Assembly: GCA_013398175.1 (NCBI GenBank)
Contig: VZRZ01001990.1
Location: 2,250,187-2,314,186, forward strand
Origin: Climacteris rufus
Taxonomy: Eukaryota > Chordata > Aves > Passeriformes > Climacteridae
Reading direction: 5' to 3'
DNA: 64,000 nucleotides
Shown: positions 1 through 12,991 of the stretch, piece after piece
Layout: the number at the start of each line of letters is the position of its first letter
Numbering within the stretch: the stretch's first letter is position 1
Translations under genes and position numbers: made by a program
Notes under the pieces: generated by a model
Told to the model about the DNA's origin: nothing
Database searches by the model: none
What the model saw: the letters and a program-made list of their open reading frames with translations, nothing else

Positions 1-2884
1 TTTTTTTTCTGCAAAGAAATCTACTTTGAAACTGGGATAAGTATATACAATAAAATACAAACCATTAAAACCATATATGCCTTATTACAAATCAATTAAA
101 TAGAGAATCTTGAAAGCTCCGAGGAACACAAATTACTTCCCTCAAGCTAAGAATGCTTTCAGATGTACGTACTACTCCAAAAATACCTTGTTAAACTAGA
201 AACAAGGAATCTATTTGTGAAATCACATATTATCACTAATATCTCATTCTGCTCTAATGTATAATCTTCAAATTCTGAATTCAAATTTTTCTAAATTCAC
301 TGAAGTTTAAATATTTACCAGAAGATGTAAATAGATTCTATGTCTGATTAAAATGTTGCTTAAAGTATTTCCTACTTTTTTTTTCAAACATGTTCCTGTC
401 TGAAAGACACTGTTGGGAGGATAGTACTAATCTAGATAGCTAAAAATATGATGAACTGTAAACTACTCACCCTATAGTCCTTCTACAGTCAAGGGAACAT
501 GTTCATTTCTGTGACCTATCTTTGGAACCAGTAAGTTAGAAAAGACAAATCTTGCTCATGAATTATCAGATACAAATTACAGACTCTGAGTTTTGGTGAA
601 AGTACCCTAATTAGGGGCACTATCTTTGGACTGGCATGGGCTTTTTTAGTTAATACAAACATTAACACTATATTTTCCTGTATTTCCTAATTTTAATGTG
701 TATGAGTATATTTTATGTCCACACCTTCTCCAAGTGCTAACCTTTTGATCAGATTTATCTCACAGAAACTCCCACATTAATATTTTGTCTACAAAAACAA
801 CATTATGCTAAATTTTGCTTTTCATCAGAGAAGAAATCTGATACAATGAGAAATTCCACCCCACAATAGTGACAAAAAGGATTGAAAAAACATTTTTCAT
901 CATTGCAACAGCTTCTCTGACAAGGCACAATATCTAATTATTTTCCAGCTTGGCATTTGTAGGAGACAAAACCAGAAGACTTCTACAAAAGCTGATTGTC
1001 TAAGTGAATCTTAAATATTTCTGACTGAATTAATGTGAATTAATTTCTGAAATTGAAATTGGACTATCAGAAACAAATTTTAAGATACCCGAAGACCAAG
1101 TTGAAATAAGAATTTTGCCATTTGCTAAATCATACCACTAGCACAGATGTTCTCTTTAACATGTGTCTTGTGCATCTTGCCACATACTCTGTTTCACTCC
1201 CAGAGATTTTAACTATCAGTTTGCTCAATGTACTTCTGCCAAGTTGTTCTAATGCTGATATGTGTTCCTTCATTTGTCCCTATATTCAGAACCCTTGTCC
1301 TACACCTCTGTAGGTTTACTACACTAACTGAAATGATCAAAATATTAGAAAGCTACTTTTATCTGGAAATGTTTAAGATGGCACAACTGATTACAAATGT
1401 AATCAACTGTACAATTTTAATTTATGGCCTCAGCATTATTCTTCACTAAACAAAGTGTCCTGCCTTTGTTTATGGCTTTTCTTTCTGTGACAAAAGCTTG
1501 TTTACTTAGCATATAGCCTAACAACAGATATCTCTCAAATAACACTGGTGAAGCCACAAGAAAAATTCAACACAGAGGTGCCTTATTTTACATGCACAGT
1601 TTGGATGGCATTTTTCTTGGCATTGTTTTATTTATGCAGTTGGAGATGAAATGAGAGAATGGTAGAAATTAATTAGCTCTTAACTATTCTGCTCATCAAG
1701 GTCAGTGGCTTGCTCTCCTGTTCAGCACAAAGATAATATTTGTCCTATTCCCCACTAAAAATAATTTTGTTCTTTACTTTGAGAATAAACAGACCTCCTA
1801 TCCAATCCATATGGTAAATATTAACATCATCTTAAGTACCAAGTACACAGGCATTCCATCATACATTTTTTCAATTACAGATTAAGGGCAGTATCAATGT
1901 TGCAGTCCAGCAAATTCTGGGGTTCTGCTATTACTACTTTCTGTCTGAAGAGTACAACTTGTTTTCAATAGTTTACTATTTCAAATTACTCTTTTGGAAT
2001 TTTACAATCTCTAGCCTTTTCCACAGTTAGAATATAACACCTCGTTTGCAGAACATTGTCTTCACATGGAAAGTATCAGCTAAAGGTATTACTGAGAAAC
2101 ACCCATTCAAAACAGTTAACTTTTAATACATTGTAGCGAGGTGTCCGGAAGTCACAGATTTTTCTATGTAACTGATTTGTGGTGAGCGAGAAAATACATA
2201 TTTAAACTGCCCTACTTATTTCTGCTTTGATTTTCTTTCAATTAAAGCTGCCTACTTATAACGCACTAATTCGTCTAACAACTTTATTGTGCAGTACTAA
2301 GTTTTAAAAGCCTTTTTTTTTTTCTTCAAAGAAATGAAATACACTATACTGGGATAGAGATTATCATCGTAAGAGTTAAATACAAATCAAATTCCCATGG
2401 CTTGCACAGTTAATTAGATAGATTAGCAAGGAGTCTTGCACAAAACAAGGGATATACAAATATAAAATATCCAGTAATAAAAAAGATGAATAGGAAAAGC
2501 AATTGTTGTGGGGAGGTTTTTTTATTTAAATGATCATTAAAAAGATCATTTAAACGCAATCAGGCAGACAACATAACTTTAGCAACAGTGAGATTAGAAG
2601 ACAAGATATACCAAGAAGGGAACAAGTTAGAGTTTTTAGACAACATTTTCAAATTAGTAGAATGTGAAGAATATTTAGAGACACATCTGACACGAGCTCT
2701 GAGATACCAGACACTGTCTTATGACAACTGTGCAGGGCAAGTAAAGATCCAAGAGAAAAAGTCAAAGCAAATGCCTATCTTTAAAACTGGGTCAAAACAG
2801 AAAACTGGGAGTTGCAGAAAAGAAAACCTAATTTGAGATTATTGAGACAAAATTATCCAATGGGAGAGTATAAAGAAGACAGAG
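1..2884. other. AT-rich intronic stretch, no gene seen
   Basis: Only short chance reading frames of up to about 82 codons are present. A T-run followed by a CAAAGAAAT-type block occurs at 1-60 and in related form near 2311-2390 (see findings). No transposon family, exon or RNA gene was recognised in the rest. Confidence 0.7.
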
Positions 2885-3135
2885 ACAAAATCCTTTCCTT
2901 CTGGTTGTGGCAAGACAAGAAGCGATAGGCACAGACTGAAACACAGAAGGTTCCCTCTGAACTGCAGAAAACACCTTTTCACTCTGAAGGGACCAAGCAC
3001 TGACACAGGTTTCCCAGAGAGGTGGTGGAGTCTCCAGCCTTGGGGACATTCAAAAGCCATTTAGATATGATCCTGAGCATCCCTTACCAGATGGTCTCTA
3101 GAGGTCCCTTCCAAACTCAACCCTTCTTTGCTTCC
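2885..3135 (+). mobile_element. CR1 LINE 3'-end fragment
   Basis: The order of landmarks matches the 3' end of avian CR1: a segment reading about GACAAGAAGCGATAGGCACA and CTGAAACACAGAAGGTTCC, then CAGAGAGGTGGTGGAGTCTCC, and finally TCTCTAGAGGTCCCTTCCAA. It is 5'-truncated, as is usual for CR1, and carries no coding capacity. The terminal octamers are degraded (CCCTTCTTTGC). It sits in the sense orientation of the + strand, opposite to DCLK1. Confidence 0.9.
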
Positions 3136-3579
3136 TTGACAATAGAAAGCAATAAAGGAAACAAACCATTTAAAGCTTAAAAGATATTAAAATTATATAC
3201 AGTATTCAAAATAGTTTTGTCAAAAAGAAACTGTGTCAAAGTAGTCTTCCTGTAACAGGATAAAAGAAGGCACAGCAGAGATTACAAGGCTTTCTGCTCA
3301 GAAATTGGAAACTCAAACTGTAAGTTAAGAAAATACCATCAATAGAAATTGCTTTTAAGAAGGGCATTAGAAAAGCAAACCAGGATAGTTACAAACAGGT
3401 TTACTGTCAAACTAGAAGACAATGAGCAGAGAAACTCACCAGGGTTTTGTTTCTGATCCTAGCAGTAGTCAATACTTATTTGTATTAATAAGCTGATTAT
3501 GTGTTTTAAATCCACAGTATTGGGGAACACAATAAACGATATTTAGAAGAATTGTGAAAACTGCAAAAGTCATCAGAAA

Positions 3580-4300
3580 AACCAGATAAAATTCAACAAG
3601 GTACTAGAACCAGGAAAGAGTAAGCAACAGAAGAAAGGTTGAAGCCATTCCACTACATGAGTCAGTTGCATAAATACTAAATCAGCAGTTATGCAAAGAG
3701 GGACATAAGTTTTGCAGTGGGTAACATGCTGAATCTGAAGCAGACTACAGCAAACGGAATCATCATCCTGCTGAACAGGAGCACTCTGTGGAGGACATCT
3801 GAAATATCTTGATCTTCCCAGGGTTACTGCAGTGTTAGCTAACAACAAATCCACTTTTGTGTTTCCCATTTATAAACATGAGGATTTCACCTTCAGAGGA
3901 TTGAGAAAATACCAAGAAATATTACAACTTGGAAAACATGACCAGTGAAGCATAACCAACATAAATGGGATCTTTAGTCAGAAAAGAAGTGATGAGACAA
4001 AATAGCAGCCTTCAATACTTAATAGACTGCCAAAACGAAGAAAATCTAAATTCCTACTATCAGTTGTATCACAAGTAGGATAAAGAAGAGTGATCTCAAG
4101 TTTCCAAAAGGTAGATTAATTCAGCCACGAGAAAACTTCTTTTTAACTGCAAGGATAAGGAAGTCCTGGAACAGATCATGTGGAGGACTTGTTGAATTTC
4201 CCTAACTACAACTGCACACAGGTTAGCCAGAAACCTAAGAAGTAAATTTAGGTATAGCAGGTCCTCCTGTGGGACCTCTCAGATCCTTTCTATGATTCTT
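3580..4300 (+). mobile_element. Old, degraded CR1 LINE fragment
   Basis: A diverged copy. It has a GATAAAATTCAACAAGG start like the internal CR1 region, a middle with AGTCAGAAAAGAAGTGATGAG, then GGAAGTCCTGGAACAGATCATGTGGAGGA, and a tail reading GACCTCTCAGATCCTTTCTATGATTCTT that matches the CR1 terminus. The tail from about 3900 is the best supported part; the left boundary is uncertain and may include unrelated sequence. Confidence 0.6.
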
Positions 4301-7300
4301 TTGATTAAGTCTTCCTAGTATGACTCATAGAAAGTACTCCAAATTTTTTTCATTGTCAGCACTTCTTGGATTTAGCTGAAAGACAAGTAAAAGGAAGAGA
4401 TGCACTCTAATGTAAAATTGAGTGAAAGTCAAAGCACATTTTAGTGAAGGAAAAGTACTTGCCTAATGGGTGAATTAAAATCATTATAATTTCCTGAGTG
4501 AGGAGACTATTGAGATATAAATCATTTATTTGTCTTTAAAAGTGAGAATTATTAACTTTTAGAATTTTTCTCAGTAGAACATTAGCAGAACTGATATCTC
4601 CAAATAACAGACTTTCTCCTTCACAGACAATTCAGAATCTTTTTGGCTAATATTGTCTCATAGAATTAAGATATATGTACATTTCCTCCAAACCAACTAT
4701 ACAACTACACTTTATACTGAGAGACAACAGTTCTTACTGGTTTCATGGATTGCATCCTCTTTTGCTTTAGTAGGACAGATCTGAACTGATTTTGTAATGC
4801 TAGGGTTGATGAAGAGACATGGCTCTATCTACATCTTCCACAAATCAATCTACTCTTAAAGCACATCTTCCATTTTAAGCTCATACATAGGCATGTCTAA
4901 ATGAAAAACACAAGATGAAAACAGAAATGCTCACACATTCTATGCAGTTCAAGAAAAGCTGTCATAAAAAAAAAAAGAGAGTGAGAGAATAAAAGCCAAC
5001 CAATCAAAACCATCTAGTTAACCTACTCCATCTTCTGAAGAACTCTGCACTGTAAACATTTGCAGCAAGGATCACAGCTTAACATGCAGCTATAGTACCT
5101 AAATGATAATCAACAAGTAGTGTGTGACAGTGGGAACAGGAGTGCTAACTATGGACCAAAAGACTATATTTATACACATTCCTTCAGTTATTGTTGAAAG
5201 CAATGCTTACACTCTACCTTATAAAATTACAGGTATCATTTATAATAGTGTCTAGCATTTCAGTGGGTCATTATTATTATTATTTTTTGTAACCTTAGTT
5301 TGCTACTGAGTTGCACAAACTTGGCTGATATTAGACAAATCCAGTTTGAGTTGACCTTCTTCCATGAAATGAAAGCCATTGCTATGGTTGATAAGGTATG
5401 CTAAGACTAAAAATGCAGTACACATTTTGTAGAGGTGTCTCATTTTTTAAATTCTTTGACCGATATAATTTTTTGCTCTGCAAGGTGGTGTCCAAGAAAT
5501 ATTTCTATCTCCAACATTACTTTTAAAGAAATTCAAATGTGAAACCATATCCATTATCAATTTTTTAAACAAATTTGATAAAGTTGATATCCTACTAAAT
5601 GTCTGAAGAGGGCTGTCTTGTGAGTTGACAAAACGTTGGGCTGCTTTTGAGTTGAAGTCATGTAGCAAGTATGAAGGATGAAAAAATAATTAATCTAGCA
5701 AATTCCGCTATATTATTCTTTGTGAGTCATCCACAATTTTCTCAGGTATGTTTTTTTATTTAAAGCCTTACTTCTCTACAACATTAATTTAAAAGTTAGA
5801 GATTATTCCTTATTTAAGAGTATTCCTAATCTTGGAAAGGATGCAACACTGTGAAGGTGTTTTTGAACAGATAAGAAACCTATCACTAAAGACCTAATGA
5901 AACTCAATGCTTACTAACTTATTTTCTATAAGTATTCTCAAAAAGCTACTTAATTTCCTTTGAAAATTCCTTCAAATGTACTTTCATTTTTTACAAGAAT
6001 ATAAACCTCCCCACCAAATACCAAAAATTCCAAACACAGTTGAACCCAAAAGTTTATTCACAGGACATACTCCTACCTTCTTCTAGACATTCTAAGAGAG
6101 AATGTGACTTCTTGTCACAAACTTTAACTTACAGATAACAAAGTCACAAAATACTGATATAGACAACAGCGCCTATGATAAAATACAGTCCTTAGAATTC
6201 ATAACTTCCATTCTTCCAGTATCTAAAGCACAAGAATCTCTTCAAGAACATCACAAATCCACTTCATAACCACAATGCAGAAATATCGAAGACAAAATAT
6301 CCTTGCCTTAACTTTCCAATTTGTTTCTAACCACCCCATGGTTTTGTGTGTCAGTCCCAGCCTCCCATATGTCTGTTTCTCCCACAAAAAAAGTCTCTGC
6401 ACTTTCTCTGACACTAACTTCTATGAATAGAAAGTTCTCTCTGAGGCAACCTGAACAAGGCAGCTTCCCTCTCTGTATGATCCCCTGATGATTTTACAAT
6501 TTAAGTATTGCAATCGAGATGATGTAACACAGTGCAAAACAAACAGATGGGCAAGAGATACAAAGCGTGGCCAGGCCCAAACTGGAAAACATCACTGCCA
6601 GAAATGTTGTTGGGCTCGCAGCTGCTGACATTACTCCTGGGATGTGTGCATGCTGAGGATTTGCTGGCAGCTGCATTGCTGGCTGAGATTTGTGGCATGT
6701 GGTTCTACTTAGGTGCCACAAGCTGGGCTTTGTTTGCTTACTCCACATTAGCATGTGCCTGCATGCAACCTGTGGAGATAAAAGGTAATTCTGGACACCC
6801 AAACTCTGTTGTGTAGATCAGGCATGTTTTCCTATGCTGAAAGAATGCAATGAACACATGGGAATTTTTTAATGAGGCACATTTAATCTGTGACTGCAGC
6901 GTAGAGAGCTGGAGGTGTCATCCTAGAATTAACTTGAGTAATGGCACCAAACTAACTACACAACAGTTTGGAAAGGTAAATTAGTATATCCTAACTTCTG
7001 TGTTGCTGCAACATGCTGCTTGACTGTGTGAGAGAGTTTATTTCAATTTCACTTGGGCATCTCTAGTATTAGCAGGAATTCTGCAATGGTATGGAAGAAA
7101 AATAACCAGCCCCTAGAAAATTTCTTTCCTAATTATTATTATTCCATGCTATTTTTATGTGACAGGAGGTGCAGTTCATCAAATATATAAAAGCAGATAA
7201 CTAGAGACATTGCTTTAAGGAAAAGTAACTTAAAGAAATATTCGGGAAAAAGATACAAGCATTATAAATCAGTGCAAATTCAATGATAGAACACAAAAGA

Positions 7301-10300
7301 ACAAAGCAAATCAGACTCTCAAGTACTTTGATTGTTCAGTCACAACTCATCACTCTGCAGAATGCAACTGGGCAATGGTTTTTCCACCGCAGTTATGGAC
7401 TAAAGCTAGGAGCAAGAAACACCTGATGGACTGAGTTACACAAAATAAGTGACCAACTGGAACAGCTGAAGAAGGGCAGTAGGATTCCAGCTGCCTGAAC
7501 TGTTTCAAACAAACAGCATCTTTTAAAGCTGATAGCCTGATGCATAAATTGCCTCAGTGTTTGAAGAGGAGCTCATTCCCCAATACTCACATCTGATGAA
7601 AACAAATAACAGAGTTCTTGCAACTTATAAGCTAAATAATCTACATCCTTCTCAGAGGGGAGAGGAATAAAGTGCAAACAGTAGAACCTGAAATTAAGTC
7701 TTTAGAGTCTGAAATTAAGTACTGTAAATCTGAGATATTTATAATACAAAAGTAATAGATACAGATGCAGAAGTAAAGTTTCAGATGGGTTAAAAGCCAT
7801 TAGAGGAATAGAAGGCATTTTCAGAAGAGCATGAAGAGAATTCATACCTTATTTGCAGCAGCGTAGGATCTGTAGCATCTTAAATACCTGATTTAATATC
7901 TGGGCTGCTTTGAAACAGACAAGCGCAAAGATTTTTATTTTGCTCATTATTTCTTCCATTCCTTCACCAAAATGACTATTTTGATGGGGTAAATATGACC
8001 TTTAAAACAGAAACGGGTAATAGAGGTACTCTGCATCTATTCCTAAAAACCTATCTCTTTATTCTAACAAGTTTTCAAATTACATACTGATACATAACAA
8101 GATAACATAACTGAATTACACAATTGTAATCTACAAAATTGGTCCATTTTCAGTTATTATTTAGGTGTCAGGAGACATGAAAGAAATGGATTGATGAGGC
8201 AGGAGGATATCATGATCCATATATTTTTTATTGAGGCAAAAGATTTTTTTCTGGCTATTGTTGCAAAGACAATAGAAAAATTTACACAAATGCTCCCAAA
8301 ACCAATCAGAGACTTTGATACAGAAGACATCATCAGCCACAGTTCCTACTCACAGGCACCTCATCAATGATTTAATGTAACAGAGGGACTGCAGCTTCAT
8401 TATCTTGTGATATTTTTTATCCATATTTAATTAATGCATATCATAACAATTCAGAATTTGACTGCATTGCAGAAGACGAGGGAAGGAATGAAGCTGTTCT
8501 ACTGCCTGTACTAACACATCTGCTTCACAGACCTACAGGGATTCACTCAGCCACAATATATAATAAAAGTGAAAAAACACTTATATTCTACAAAGAGTTA
8601 CAAATTCTCTGTATTAAAACTGGGTGAAATAAACAAAGATGTCTTCAAAATTCACATAGTGGACATGAAGAATTCTATTTATCTTCATTATAGGCTGAAA
8701 TTGTTTGGGTCAAAATCCCCAATTTAGGTGAACCATGAGGAGAAAAAAAAATGATGGCAGAAGAAGAAAAAAAAAGTAACATGACAAATTAGCAGAACCA
8801 AACCTCTCCCCCAGTGGGAGGGAGAGGTGAAGGCCAAAGGGTAGATTAATCTTGCTATATCATATGGTCCTGATCTTAAAAATTTCTCTGCGTGTTTAGC
8901 AGAAATCACATGCACAATGGGGAGACTTTGAAAAGATCAGGAGCCAGAGCAGATTAAGATGAAATGGGGCCAGATCCAAAAAGCCGTCAACCTCCCACCC
9001 TTTCCTGCAGACTCCCATGTGGGCAGGAGATTGTTTCATGGCTCCAAAGTGCTCGTCTGTGCTGAGCTCATTGATGAGTGCTCTCTCTCCCCATGCCTCT
9101 AACAGAGAAGTTTTCACTTCTCTTTTCACAGCAGTACAAGCCCCAGCTGTGGACACAGGTCTCTCTAACCCCTCTTACTTTGTGGCCCCAAGTTAATGTG
9201 CAGAACCTGGCTGATCCAACCTCTCCAAAAAAAAAAAGGATCCATGCCTAGACAAAATAGAAATAGTATTTTTAAAAAGCAAAAGAAATGAGAAAATTCA
9301 TTAGGTCGGTTTTAAAACAGAAATTTAGAAAAAGAAAAGGGGATCGAGCAGATGATCAGGTTACTGCGGCTTACCCAATTGCTGAGTGTCAGCTGAGTCA
9401 GAGCCATTATCTGCATATATCCATGGTAAAAGTGAGTTAATGTAACATGGCTTAGCTGAGCCTACAGTAGAAGATTTCATTATGGGCAGTTGCAAAATTT
9501 ATACATCTGAGCTGATGTGCGATTACTTTTCAAGCTACTGAAATTGCTCGTATATGCAAACTTCAAAGTCTATCAACCAAGCAAATAATTTAGAATTTTA
9601 AAAAAGAAATTTAAAGAGTTATAAAATAATCTATTTATTTGATGACATGATGACAACAAATGAAGGACCCCTAAAAAGTATAAACACTTTTAACTATTGT
9701 TCTGAAAACTCAAACGCATCTGTATGGAAAGCTGTTTTATTAATTTGCTTTCAGAACAGCTAGGTGCAAAAGCATATGTTCACTCACATAAATCTAACAG
9801 CAGTGTTTCCACTCTCTTTTAAGATAAAAGATAATTTGTTCCATGATTTACGATCTCACTGACTTCCCGTATTGAATTAGTCAGCTGCAACAATCCCTAT
9901 CATCCTGCAAATTATTATTAATGTGGTAACATACATACGTACACTGACTGATACCTTTTATTTGAATTCGTGGCGGGTGAGGATAACATAATAATTTTAT
10001 GAGAAAGGGTTATACATCCCCTAATGACAAACTATTACAAACATCCACTAGGAACTTTCACACAAAGCATGCCAGACACACACACATACATAATTTCCAG
10101 CTTTACACTGGCACAACTATTGCAACCTGTAACTTGAGAGAAACCTTGTGTGAATCAGATGCTGTGTTCCCCATTCTTCATCATGAAGAGCAACTCAACA
10201 GATGCTTTTATAGCTGTTTCTGTACACATCTACTTCAGTTCCTCTTTTCTTATCCTTGTATTTTTTTTCCTCAATTTCCTAATTAAATGACTTACATTTG

Positions 10301-12607
10301 TTTGTTCCTTCAATATCACCCTATAAATGTTTACCAATCAAGTTCTTATTCACTGAACTAGGCAGAACTCTTTCTTCTTCCCCATAAATTTTTCCTGCAA
10401 TCATAATTCCTTGCTGGTTTCCCTCTAATATTTAGATGTGCTTGAACAAAATGCGTTGGCTTTTACCTAATGCAATGCACATGTTTATGGAACACAGGGG
10501 GCACTACTCCATTTTCAGAAGACATAACAAAAGAACAGCCATTTATGAAGGTTTTACTGTTCTGATTCTCACTTCCTCTTCACCCCCCACCCCTTCTCAG
10601 AGTCCAACTAGAACATCTGGGTGCACTGGATTAAATAATGGATTCTTTGTTTGAAGAAAATTCACAGGAAACATTAAACTTCTCTTAAGACAGGAGAGGT
10701 TACTGCATGAGAGCCAGGACAGGAGGAAATCAAAGACTCACATGGAGAGCTGTGCTTCTTCAGGACAGAAATGTACATGTATCACTCAGATGTGTGAAGT
10801 TCCACCACAAAAACCAGAGTCCTGGTGAGGTACGGAGCAGCCAACTGTCATGGCAACATTGGGATCCTTGACACTTTCTCTCCTTGAGGGAAATGGCAAG
10901 GCTTTCATGGATGGACTATAGTTCAAAGGAGACTATAAAGAATTTTGTCTGATCTGTTATCTCAGTCTATCTCTGCACAACTTTCAATATGTTTATGTGT
11001 CTCAAGAGGGGGTAACGCTACATTTTCTTTTGCTAATTTACACCATAGAGAGAATAAAGCCTCTAATCACACCTGGAGAAGTTATGCAAGAGACATGCAT
11101 TGTTTTTCCCTGTTCAGCTTGGTGAGGAAGCTTTTTACATCAATAGAACTCTACATCCACGCTAGGCTTAATACACTGCATTGCTTTTTATTACTATGGC
11201 AAATGAGCAATTAATTTCATTGTAATCTGAAAGTTACTTTAAATAACATGGAAAGTTCTGCAGCATTAATTTTAGATATTATCATTGGTTTACGGTTTTG
11301 ATTTTTTTTTTTTCAAGTTTGCATAGATCCAGTCCCCAAAGTTAACTGCAGATCTTCTATATCTGGACTCAATTGTATGCAACAAAATATTTCTACAGAC
11401 ATAGCTATCTAAATATTTTATAGTTCCCCTAGCAATTTGAAATGGAAAATGAATCTCTATGGAAGCAATAGAATTTGAGGAAAGCAACGTGCTGCTGATC
11501 TCCACAAGATTAATTTTACATCTCAGGCATAAGCTATTTTTTCTTTATGTACGTAGGGGGTGGGAAAATGTGTGGTGATTTTACTGTATTGGTACTATAG
11601 AAGTGGAAAACACCTACATAAAGCAAAAGCCTTATGCTTCACTTATCTGGATTTATCCTACAATCTACAAAGCAACAAAGGTGACAAGGGACACTCTTAT
11701 CTGTTTTCCCCTTTTTCAGCTTACAGGGAAAAAATACTAAACCAATTGGTCTAAGCTGTTATCAGATATGGGACCTAGATTCACACTGTAAGAGTCACCT
11801 AAAAAATTGTCAGCTGCATGACCTGCATATGAGCCATGTTGCATTCAGTAATGAGAACCCCTGTACTCATTTTAGGGAAGCTTGAACTTCCCTAAGCTGG
11901 GTAATTTTTTCTACAAATTTACCTCATCAAAAAGCTAGTAATTTTGCACCTTTGTTCAAGTAAACCAGTATGAAAAACAGAGCTATATATTTTGTCCTCA
12001 AATTCTAGGAAGCAATGCAGAGAGGCTGCAGCAAAGGATTATTTTAGCATAAGGATTCTCTTAGCATATGCATTTTGAGTAAAGAAAATTTATTCTCAAA
12101 GCATGCTATAAAAGAAAACCAAGAAGTAACACAGATCTACCCATTTTTGTCCATATTTTTTAACAAAACTGTCCCTGTCATTTCTTTTGAATATCTGTAA
12201 CTTTCTACCTGTACATCATGTTGAGTATCCAAAAGAAATTGACTGAATTGGTTTAGCAAATAGTCTTCTTTTAATACTATATCTCATATCCTATGTTTTA
12301 TGATTTCCATTATTAAATGGCCTTGGTATATTATCAACTTTGCATATATGATCTATGGGGCTAAATGCCTTAAAAGATAAAGCAACAGAAAGCAGACTTT
12401 ACACAGTTTATTTCCCTCTTCAAATATTTTTAGACTTTTTTTTTAAACAGAAGATGTTTAATATGCACACTTCAGTGCACATTCTCAGCTTGAACATCTT
12501 GATTTAAATTGAGTTAGCAGGAAGGAATTCTGACAATATATAGTAGCTGATGATGTTCCTGTTGGATTATATTTGACCATACACAAGCCTTTTAATAAGA
12601 CTTCCTG
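4301..12607. other. Intronic stretch without recognisable genes
   Basis: There are scattered ATT repeats near 5268-5285 and a 12-bp direct repeat at 7688-7720. A less AT-rich block at 8870-9230 and a motif-rich block at 9355-9570 could be conserved non-coding DNA. Short hairpins are present. The longest open frames, about 95 codons (for example near 6532-6816 and 9999-10286), show no family motif and are taken as chance. Confidence 0.65.
11872..11895. repeat. Short inverted repeat (9-bp arms)
   Basis: TTAGGGAAG at 11872-11880 and CTTCCCTAA at 11887-11895 are perfect reverse complements around a 6-nt loop. It is small enough to be chance. Confidence 0.6.
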
Positions 12608-12774
12608 TGTCGCAGTAACAACACGAAAGAAGGAGACAGACACTTGTTGAGATTAAGGAACAAGTGCCTGGGGCCTTGCCCATCTTTATTATATATGTGC
12701 CTTATAAATCACTGTGTATTGGAGGCGATAAAGAGCCTCCCCTCAGTCACACTGGTCAAAGGAAATGTCCATCA
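12608..12774 (-). mobile_element. Probable short solo LTR of an endogenous retrovirus
   Basis: Read on the minus strand the segment begins TGATGGACATTTCC, has an AT-rich TATATATAATAAAG core giving an AATAAA signal, and ends CTTTCGTGTTGTTACTGCGACA, so it has the TG...CA termini and R/U5-like end typical of avian retroviral LTRs. No internal retroviral region lies on either side, suggesting a recombined solo LTR. No exact target-site duplication was found; the flanks TTCCTG and AACTTC are only loosely similar. The 5' boundary is the weak point. Confidence 0.55.
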
Positions 12775-12958
12775 AACTTCTGTGCCCAGGAGAAAAGAAT
12801 GTAAATAAAAAGATACCGTTACAATAACATGGCTATGTTTACAGAGAATGTCTGAGAGCTAGTTACAAAAGAATGATAACATCCAGAACTGCAAAATTCA
12901 GGGCAACATTCTTGTTTTTTCCATCTTTTCTTAAATAAGTTTCTGCAATAATTAATAA

Positions 12959-12991
12959 CCTAAAACATAATTACTGCAATTATGTTTTAGG
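12959..12991. repeat. Perfect inverted repeat, 14-bp arms
   Basis: CCTAAAACATAATT at 12959-12972 and AATTATGTTTTAGG at 12978-12991 are exact reverse complements separated by ACTGC. Transcribed from either strand it would make a short, AT-rich perfect hairpin. No flanking transposon was recognised. Confidence 0.9.

Noticed and set aside
6494..6816. Hydrophobic open frames on both strands
   Set aside because: Overlapping antisense frames of similar length in the same GC-richer block; no signal-peptide-plus-domain structure that I can support.
8870..9230. GC-richer block as a possible exon on either strand
   Set aside because: No splice-bounded open frame with recognisable protein similarity; the minus frame at 8896-9156 has no family features.
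12600..12785. Target-site duplication for the putative solo LTR (TTCCTG versus AACTTC)
   Set aside because: The flanks are similar but not identical in any consistent frame, so no duplication is claimed.
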